Shown here: positions 53,907 to 64,000 of the stretch, piece by piece
Layout: each line of letters begins with the position of its first letter
How positions within the stretch are numbered: the stretch's first letter is position 1
Assembly: GCF_003144115.1 (NCBI RefSeq)
Contig: NW_020312005.1
Location: 244,562 to 308,561 of the forward strand
Length of the DNA stretch: 64,000 nucleotides
DNA from: Tilletiopsis washingtonensis
Taxonomy: Eukaryota; Basidiomycota; Exobasidiomycetes; Entylomatales
Direction: 5' to 3'
Translations under genes and position numbers: made by a program
Notes under the pieces: model-generated
The model's database searches: none
What the model was told of the DNA's origin: nothing
The model's input: only the letters and a program-made list of their open reading frames with translations

Positions 53907-55153
53907 GCTGCGGATGAGAGGGGCGTGAGGGACAGGAAGGAGCAAGCAGCTCACGGCGCCGAGAGCAGGGCGAGTGGAGGCAGGCAGGCGATGTCCGACT
54001 TCCGAGCTCGCTCGCTGAGCTTTCCGCTCTCGAGGCCCCCTGCCTGCGGCTGCATCGCACCGCATGCCGTCGCACGTCTTCCCTCCCAACTTGGCTCCAT
54101 TCTCGCTCAGAGCGCTGGTCGTGCTCAAGTATAGCAAGGCTTCAAGGCTGACGTGACGGCATCATCAACCCTCCCTGACTCGGCACGACCACCGCGCGTG
54201 GACCGAGCTGCCACCTCTCGACGCCCCGAGCGAGGGCGCAGCAAAGTGCTCCCCTTTCCTTGTGCCGTGCCTGCTCCTGCTCCTGAGACCCTTTCAGAGT
54301 CTCCTGTCTCATTCGGCCGTGTCCTCTCTTTGTTCGTCCTGCGGAGGCGCGGCTTATTGCACGCTGTACAAGCACAAGAAAGAGTCGAGCTGCAGCAGCG
54401 CAGCGGAGCATCGTGCAGAGCGGCGTGGCACGCCGACGGCTGCGCCCAGCGACAGCGGGCAATCCTGCGCCGTGCGTCTTGTGATCGTCTTGTGCCGAGC
54501 TCTCTCTCTCCACTCTGCATCTGACTCTCTTTGCCCTCGCCTTTGGCCAAGCGAAGTGAAGAGGAGCGTGCTTCCAAGCGGCAAGCGAGTTGCCCGGCTC
54601 GCTCGGCCCCTGAGCTGCCCTGAGCCCCTGCGAGCGGCTCCCGTCGGCACCGCTGCCGGACGCCGCGCGGAACCGAGCGCGGCGAGAGGGGGCGCAGCGC
54701 GCTTTGCGGAGACGCGCGCCAACGCTCCCCGCGCTTCGGTGCCTGTGCCTTGAGAGCTGGTCTCGCTAAAGCATCCTTTGGCATCTCTCAAGTCAAGCGG
54801 AAGCAGGGAGTCGTCTCTGAGGAGGAGGCGTGAAGGCTGGGCGAAGCTGATGCTGCGCGGACTCTTGTTCGAAGCAGCAGGCAAAGCAACGGAAAGGAGT
54901 CTAGTGGCTGCCATGCGCGCTGGGGCCACCTCTCCTGTCCGGCTGGCGCGCCTCGCTGGCGTGGCGCCTGGCGGCGTGGCGGCGCTCTAGGCTGCGCCAG
55001 AGCCGATTTCGCGAGGCGCTGCGCCCGCGCCACGCCGCGCCTCACGCCCGACAAGCGCACGCGCCTCCAGGGCAGATGCCGACCTCTCTCTCCTCTCCCA
55101 CCTCCCTCTCCGTCGCCCTCCTCCACCCGCTGCCTTCCCCCTCCGCAGCGACC
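53907..55153. other. Divergent intergenic region
   Basis: Upstream of the JmjC gene (minus) and of the MAP kinase (plus). No gene supported. The last 70 bp before 55154 are CT-rich and form the probable kinase leader. Confidence 0.5.
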
Positions 55154-57514
<2,361 letters not shown>

Positions 57515-57881
57515 GGCGGCGTGGTGGCAGCTCTGGCGGAGCGGATTAGACGGGGCGCGGGCTCGGGGCGTGGGGGCGCGGACGTGTGATGACGCTGACT
57601 TTGGACTACCTCTTGACTTCTGGGACGACGACGAATGTAACATGACTTTTCCGACTTGCTGCCTGCGTGTGCGTGACGGAACGATGCGAAGAGGCGAGCC
57701 AGGGGGCGAGACTCAGAATCGACTTGCGAGGAGCTCCCCACCGCGCGCGGCGTCGGTGCGGCGAGCTGCTGCCGCGCACCGGCCTGGCGGCGTGACACGC
57801 GCATGCGCCGCGCATCTGGCACATGTCTCCCACCTCCCACCACCCACCTCCACCCTCGAACCCTGCCCTCTCCGTGCTCCT
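57515..57881. other. Short intergenic spacer
   Basis: Lies between the MAP kinase stop and the TAF9 start. Nothing recognised; a CA/CT-rich leader directly precedes 57882. Confidence 0.5.
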
Positions 57882-58998
57882 ATGCCAGCGCAAACACTCG
57901 AGCCCAGCACCTCTGCTGCCGGCGCTGCTGCTGCCGTCGCGCCTGATGCTGCAGGCACCGCCGAGGCAGCGGCGCAGGCGGGTCCTGTGCCGCGCGACGC
58001 ACGCATCATCGCCCTCATCCTCGCCAGCATGGGCATCGACGACGCCGAGCCGGCCGTGCTGCTTATGCTGCTTGAGTTTGCGCATCGTGAGTGAAGAGTG
58101 AACCGAGAGATGTCGAGGTGGACGATCGGATGGAATAGAAGAAGGACTGCGTGTGGAGGAAAGGGAGGAAGGATGGCCTTGCGTCGTAGAGACGACAGAG
58201 GATCTGACTGGGCGGCAGAGGCGCTCGTGCTGCCTGGACTGTGCAGCACAGCCAGGCCCGCTTCGAGTTCTGCGGACGTAGGCTCGTACTCCGCCCCCGG
58301 CCATTGTGCTGATTCCTCGACGCCAGGCTACACGACGGACATCCTCTCCGACGCACTGCTGTACGCCGACCACTCGCGCGCCGGCGGCTCGGCGCAGGGC
58401 CCCAGTCTGGACGACGTGCAGCTGGCCATCCAGGCCAAGGTGAACCACGAGTTCACGCAGCCGATGCCCAAGGAGGTGAGTGAGCTGTGCGCAAGTCGTC
58501 TGGACGTGAAGCGAGGTGGAACATGAAGGGCTGTGGCACCAGGCCTCGTCGCAGAGATGGCTGCTTCTCGTCTGCAGGCTCTCGAACGCTGCCCGGTAGA
58601 CTGGGCCCCGTGCTGACGCTTCGCGCGCGCAGATGCTGCTGTCGCTTGCCACGAGTCTCAACTCCACACCGCTGCCGCCCATCTCGGACCGCTACGGCGT
58701 GCGGTTACCGCCGCCGCAGCACACGCTCGCCAACATCAACTACTCCATCATCCCCAACGCGCCGCCGCCATTGGACGAGGATGCCGAAGCAGAGGAGGAC
58801 GAGGAGGAGGAAGCGGCGGCTGAGAACAAGGCGCGTGCTGCTCAGGATGCACAGACAAGAGGCGGGAGCATCGGTGAGGAGGATGGAGAGGATGTGTGGC
58901 CCGAGGGCGATGAGACTGCACATGGCGCACAGCCCATGGCCGTCGATGAGGCACGGGGCACGAAGCGGGCACTGGAAGAGGACGAGGACTACGACTAG
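57882..58998 (+). CDS. TAF9: TFIID/SAGA subunit TAF9
   Basis: Histone-fold subunit shared by TFIID and SAGA, partner of TAF6. Exons 57882-58086, 58327-58475 and 58633-58998; 239 aa. After an Ala-rich head of about 35 residues the fold begins PRDARIIALILASMGI, continues LLEFAHRYTTDILSDALLYADH across the first splice, then LDDVQLAIQAKVNHEFTQPMPKE. The conserved region after the fold, NSTPLPPISDRYGVRLPPPQHTL and NINYSIIP, is the usual TAF9 sequence. The last 90 residues are acidic with a possible nuclear signal (GTKRALEEDEDYD). The phases leave no doubt about either intron (240 and 157 nt). Confidence 0.95.
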
Positions 58999-61098
58999 CT
59001 CGGCGCTCGACGGGAGAGCATGTCGCACGAGCAGCTGTTTGCTCGCATGCAATTGTATTAGTATCGTGCTCAGCTAGTCGCCTGCGAAGTCCACCCCGAG
59101 CTGGATTGGCGATGCCAAGACTGTACGCGAGTTTGCCGAACGGTCGGTCGCCTCAAGATGCTGTGCTATCCAGGGAGCAGCTCCGGATGAGGCTGCAGTG
59201 GACAGTCGCAGGCGCTCGGTCGAGCCTCGCACCAAGCCGTCCCCTGGCGAGTCGTCCGACCGGCCTGCCAGCACGCCGTCGGCAATCTGCGCGGCCATCG
59301 CTTCGCAAGCGGTCGACGACCTGCGACTGCGGCTTCAGGCTGTGGCTCCGCTGTGGTACGCTCCGGAGTAATGGCGCCAAGGGCCGCTGACAAACAGCGT
59401 GTCTCGAACGTCCGAGGCGTGATAGCTTGGCGCGCGAGCGTGCGAGCATTCCTGGCGCTCTCGGATGCCTGAGGGCGCCCGCGAATGCAAAAGCGAGGGC
59501 GCAGAGTGACTGGCTGTCGCTGCGAAGCGCAGCCGCATGCACCGTCAGCACCTGATGCTGCCTCTTTGTGGTACGTTCGGCTGCGGGTGCCAGCAGGCCA
59601 AGCATGCGAGAGCCGTGCGAGAGAGCGTACTCTGACTGCCGGGAGCTTGAGCCCCCTCCCCGCGCGGATGGACCCTGAGCCGCCGTGCGAGCGCATGCAA
59701 CATCATGACGCTCCGGACGCATGGTCTGCCAGCCGGGCAAGCGGGGGGCATGTCCATGCCGATCACCTGTCAGCGTTGCAGCAAACCTGCATCTCGTTGC
59801 GGCATGCGGCGCCCCGTTGCCGCCGCCGGCGCGCCGATCATCCGCCCGGGACGTCACGCGGGCCGAGGAGCAGCGAGCAGCGAGCAGCGACCGAGGAGCG
59901 GGCATGGGCCAAGTCGACTGGTCGAGGGGCGTACTTTGAATATTTAGACTGCCGCCGACGATGCAGGTGCCCTGCGCCATGTTGGTGCATGCCCAGCGGG
60001 GGGAGCACACAGATGCAGGGCAAGGAGCAGTTAGTCCGGTGTGCCATGGGGATGCTGTGCCTGATGGAGCTGCAACGAGGTGGACCCTCGCGCCGTCGTC
60101 GTCTACATGCAGCGCACGCATCAGCATCAGCACCAGCGGCCAGACAGCAGACTGCGGATGCAGCTGCTCTACCTCAGAAGGAGAACCCTCGCTGCCTGGC
60201 TCTTCGAAGGCACAACACGGCTGTCCGCATGCCACAACATCGCCGGAGCCATGCGCGCGTGGGACAGCGCTCGGAGGCCCGTCGGATGCGCGCGCGTGTG
60301 GCTGCGGAGCCGCCGCGGCGACCAGCGCTCGCGCACCGCTGCCTCGGAGGCGGACGGCGGGCCCGGCGCCGTGCCCGGCTGGCCACGGGAGATGATCGCC
60401 TCAGCAGAGAGGGGTCCTTGAGGTGTGCGCCGCCGGACGGTACGGCGCAAGTGCCGAGCCTTGCTGTTGCGCTGGCGTCCAGCACGGGCGCGGGAGCGCG
60501 GGCGTTGCGCCGCGCACGACGCGTCCGCATGCGCACAGCGTCAGGGTCCGCCCTCGCTCCTGCGCTCCCGGCGCCGTCTCACCTCGCGCCTCCAGAATGT
60601 GCACCGTGGCAGCACCTGCGCTGCACCCAACGCCGCTCGTCGCTCATTCTGCCGGTGCCTGAGCAGCCACTACCCATCCCGATCGCCCGCATCGCATCGG
60701 CACGGTGCCGGCGGCGCGCTCGCCAAAGAAGCTGCTTCTGCAGCAGGGCATGTGCCTGCGTCGCTGCGTCGGCCTGCTGCGTCTGCTGCCGCTGCATGCT
60801 GCACCTCGCTGTGCCTTGCCTGGCGGCTGCATGCTGCGCCTGCGACATGCTGCGTTCCCACACGGCGCGCCCGAGAGCGCCGGCGCCATTAGATGCGCTG
60901 CCGCCGGTCAGACGCCCATCGCAGCCCCCCACATCGTCGCCGTCCTGCTCTGTCTCTTGTAGCTCCTCGTTCCGTGCGCTCCCGTGCCGCCCCTCCCGGC
61001 CCGCTTCTCTCTCTCTCGCGCGCGCAGCCCTCTGCGGCCGCGCTCATCCGATCAAGCACCGCCCTATCAGCTGAGGCCGGTGCCTCCTGACCTGACCG
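58999..61098. other. Gene-poor GC-rich spacer, 2.1 kb
   Basis: No gene supported. A 529-codon open frame on the plus strand (59485-61074) has an Arg/Ala/Cys/His mosaic composition and no domain. The last 150 bp are CT-rich and form a likely leader for the gene at 61099. Confidence 0.5.
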
Positions 61099-63049
61099 AT
61101 GGCCGACTCGGGCGTGATCTTCGATCACATCAGCCCTGCGACCCACGGCGGCTATCGCGTCTCGGTGCAGGTGCTCCAGGTGAGCCCGCTTTCGCTGCGG
61201 GCCTGCCGTGGTCCGTGCTGAAGCTGCGCCTGTCCGTAGGTCGTGTATGCCGTTTTCTTCGGCGCCTCGCTGCTCGACCTCGTCCAGCACATCGGCTTCG
61301 ACATCAAGCTCGTCACGACGCGCGATGGCTGGAACCGGCCGGCCAAGGTCGTGTCGCGCGTGGCGTACCTGCTGTGCCGCACGCTGAGCCCCACGGTGCT
61401 GCTGCTCGTGCTCCTCGATGCCGTCGCACCCATGGGCGCCATCACCGGCTCGTGCCGCGTCTACGTGAGCAGAGAGCGCATGCCCATGCACATCGTTCCG
61501 AGCTGAACCATCCTGCCACCAGGGCCAAGTGTTCAACGCGCTCTTCGTGCCGCTGCTGAATGCCGTGCCGCTCGTCTTCGTCATCCGCACCATCAGCCTG
61601 TACACGTTCGACAAGCGCGTCTGCATTCCGCTGCTCGTGGCGTACGCCGTCTGCTTCGGTGTCTCGCTCAGTGCGCTGCCGTTCTGGGGCGTCAACCTCG
61701 ACATCCCCGGCTCCGACGGCTGGTGCGTGTACGACACGCGCCGCCAGGAGCGCACGCCGTACAATGCCGCATGGCGAAGTGAGCAGCCGCGCCTGGCCTC
61801 ATGCTTCGATGCCATGCTGACTCTGTTTGCTGCAGGCTGTGGCATGCTGCTTGACCTCACTGTCATCCTGCTCACGCTGCACCGCCTGACCGAGGGAGGC
61901 CTGGGTGCAGTCTTCCGGCGCAAGGACCGCCAGCAGATCAGCGCCTCGCGTCTCTCGGCGACGCTGCTGCGCCAGGGCTTCCAGTACTTTGTGCTCATCT
62001 TCGTCACCGACGTGCTCTTCCTCGCGCTGTACTGGAGCCAGCCCCCGAGCCGTGTGCCGTTCCAGGTCGCCGGATCAGCAGTGAGTGCTCTGCAGCTGAA
62101 CATCGCTGCTGCCAGTCGCTGATGCTCCTACTTCCAGCTTGCCTTCTGCATGCCTCCCATCCTCGCCGGCAAGGTCTTCCGTGATGCACGCAAGATTGTG
62201 CGCCGGGTGCAGCGCGACAACCTCTCGCTGGCCATGTACTCGGGCAGCACGCCGCACGGACACACGTCTGTCCGCGCGAACCCCACGCGCGGCACGAGCA
62301 GCGGCTTCGGGCACTCGTTGACGCCAAACTCGACGGACGCGCACAAGTACATCGCCGACTTCAAGGTCACCGGCCGCGCTTCTGCGCCAATGCCCGAGCG
62401 CGAGTCGAGCTCCATCGAGCTGCCGGGCCTGCCACAGCTGCCGCGGGCAAGCCACGCCCGGCCAGTGAGCAGCTCGGACGGCTCGCTCGTCTCGCCGACG
62501 GAGCGCGCCGGCGGCATTCACGTGGGCGTGTCAACGGTGACGCACGTTGCAGAGGCCGACCGCAGCTCCATCGCTGAGCTGGACGGCAGCAATGTCGAGG
62601 CAACAGTGGCTCGCAACTGGCCGCGCTTGCATTCTCCCGACGTGTCGAGCTCGCCGACAGTCGACGCCGGCTACCAGGACGATGCGAACGCCTCGACACC
62701 TCAGCTCGCGCGTGAGAGCTCGATAGACCGGCGCAGCTCTACCATCGTCGCCATGGACTCCGCGCCGGAGGCGGCCGCAGAGTCTGCTGGCGCGGCGAAC
62801 GGAGCGGCAGTCGAGGAGCAGCGGTCGGCATCGCCTGACGCCCATTGGACACCGCAGACCCCGGCGGGTCCCTATCCGCACACGACGCAGTCGCAGCTGG
62901 CGACCGACTTCTTCGGCGGCGCCTTCCAGACGCCGAGTGCCCCGGACTCGCTGCGGCAAAGCATCAGCAATGCCTGGCGCGACCCGGGACAGAGCTTTGA
63001 CGAGGACGTCGAGGCGGCGCGAGACAGCCCGTCTCGGCCAAGAGACTAG
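61099..63049 (+). CDS. Seven-span-like membrane protein with long Ser-rich tail
   Basis: Unrecognised fungal membrane protein, possibly receptor-like. Exons 61099-61179, 61240-61464, 61523-61778, 61836-62080, 62138-63049; 572 aa. Hydrophobic segments occur around VVYAVFFGASLLDLV, VSRVAYLLCRTLSPTVLLLVLLD, VFNALFVPLLNAVPLVFVIRT, VCIPLLVAYAVCFGVSLSALPFW, CGMLLDLTVILLTLH, FVLIFVTDVLFLALYW and LAFCMPPILAGKVFRDARK. Seven segments fit the open-ended layout of basidiomycete DUF6533/6534 proteins, where the last span is followed by a basic turn, as here. The following 290 residues are Ser/Pro/Ala-rich with SP and TP sites. Introns are uniform at 57-60 nt. No ligand or G-protein motif is seen. Confidence 0.7.
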
Positions 63050-63271
63050 CCGCGCAACGCCATAGAGACCGTCCCGCTCAGCCTTTTTTTGCTATCTCCA
63101 CCCATTCCCCCACGCACTGATACCCACTCTGCACGCCTATGCTCGCTCGACGCGCCTCTGTCCATCGCGAGCCCTGCTCCGCTGAACCAGTCTGGCAGTC
63201 AGCTCCTGCCCGGTTGTAATATATCGGTCTCCATGCCTCAGCGCGCGTGATGTGACAGTAGGGCCCTTGAG

Positions 63272-63945
63272 CTAGGCGAAGGCGACGCGCTTCTTCTTGG
63301 GCGGCCCATCCGGCGGCGGCGAGACGGCGTCGGGATCTGCCGCTCGCTTGGCCGCAGCTTTCCGTGCGCCCTTGCGCGCCTTGGCCTTGGCTCGTTGCTC
63401 TGCGAGTAGCGACGCGCGGATGGCCGACTTCGTCTGCTGCTCCGTGGCCCGGGTCAGCACGCGACCATCGCAGAGCGGCCGGCCGCGTCGCATCACCAGC
63501 AGGGCGCACTCCGCTTGCCCATGCGTCTACTCACCAATGGAGCGCTCTGCACCTGCGCTGGCCTGCGTGTCTCCTGCTCCTCCGCACCGTCGTCTTCCGC
63601 CGCTGCCGCCGCCGCTGCGGCCTCTGCCTTGCGCTTGGCCTGCGGGCCCTTGCCCTTCTTGGCGAGGCGCTCCTCCTCACGGCGCAGGCGCTCGCGCTTG
63701 GCCCACTCTGCGCTGTCGCGGTTGCGCTGCAGGCGCGACTGCAGCTTGGCGTCCTCCTTCGCCGTGACCTCCTGCGTGAGGGCGAGCAGGTGCTGCAGGC
63801 CGAGCGTCTCGCTGAACACCTTGGGCTGCTTGCCGGGCCCAGGCGCGGGGCCGCGGCGGCCGCTCGAGGGCCCGGCACGCGGCTCCTTGGGCGCCTTTGG
63901 CTTCTGTGTGGCGCCGGCGGACTTGGTAGGAGCGGCCTTGGGCAT
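63272..63945 (-). CDS. Small lysine/arginine-rich coiled-coil protein
   Basis: Unrecognised. Exons 63945-63535 and 63436-63272; 191 aa. The N-terminus is Lys/Pro-rich (KPKAPKEPR). About residues 45-100 form a strongly charged helix (EWAKRERLRREEERLAKKGKG), then an Ala run and an acidic EDDGAEEQE patch. The C-terminus is basic with several KAKARK-like stretches and PKKKRVAFA, which looks like a nuclear localisation signal. Composition suggests a nucleolar or ribosome-assembly factor; no family is claimed. The acceptor is a CAGCAG pair, so one Gln may be included or left out. The start codon follows a CACC-like context near the edge of the window. Confidence 0.7.
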
Positions 63946-64000
63946 GGTGGCGGAGAGGTGTGGTGGGAGGGAGGGAGGGAGCACGCGAAGAGCGCCCAGC

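Noticed and set aside
59485-61074. 529-codon plus-strand frame
   Set aside because: Longest orphan frame of the window, but composition is unlike all real genes here and it runs into the leader of the next gene.

Overview
The window looks like a nuclear chromosome segment of a basidiomycete fungus. It is strongly GC-rich, including at third codon positions. Nearly every gene is cut by short introns, mostly about 48-120 nt, with GTGAGT, GTGCGT, GTGAGC or GTCAGT donors, a CTGAC-type branch site and a CAG acceptor. Gene content supports this: a Fus3/Kss1/Kpp2-type MAP kinase, a CAP59/CMT1-type (GT69) mannosyltransferase, an orthodox fungal aquaporin and several multi-span membrane proteins of basidiomycete type. 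A dimorphic smut relative or a basidiomycete yeast fits, but I cannot settle the class. I see no transposon, retroelement, CRISPR array, rRNA or convincing tRNA.

I rebuilt 23 protein-coding genes by matching splice sites and reading phase; the intron joins were checked by frame and by family motifs.

Layout. 0.7-11.3 kb: a PrxQ-type peroxiredoxin fused to a very long disordered tail (+), an aquaporin with ten exons (+), a small CoA-binding protein (-) and a TLC-like membrane protein (+). 11.3-14.3 kb: a gene-poor GC-rich spacer. 14.3-21.8 kb: a secreted cysteine-repeat protein (+), ribosomal protein eL42 (+), a four-span membrane protein (+) and an ER-anchored J protein (+). 21.9-27.6 kb, minus strand: histidinol phosphatase HIS2, an Edc1/PNRC-like decapping activator and a one-span membrane protein. 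28.4-38.5 kb, plus strand: a many-exon multi-span protein, an MFS drug transporter and Mo25/Hym1, with a short assembly gap inside a poly-C run at 35.6 kb. 39.1-46.8 kb: Sec39/NBAS (-), a secreted alpha/beta hydrolase-like protein (+) and the GT69 glycosyltransferase (-). 46.8-49.9 kb: a second gene-poor spacer. 49.9-64 kb: SURF4/Erv29 (+), a JmjC oxygenase (-), the MAP kinase (+), TAF9 (+), a third gene-poor spacer, a seven-span membrane protein (+) and a small lysine-rich protein (-).

The genes are mostly unrelated housekeeping and signalling functions, not a cluster. Some share cell biology: Sec39, SURF4/Erv29 and the J protein all act at the ER or in ER-Golgi traffic; the MAP kinase and Mo25 act in morphogenesis and mating; the GT69 enzyme, the cysteine-repeat protein and the secreted hydrolase point to the cell surface. 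The least explained items are the peroxiredoxin fusion, the cysteine-repeat protein with a nearly identical 87-bp duplication, and five membrane proteins with disordered tails.
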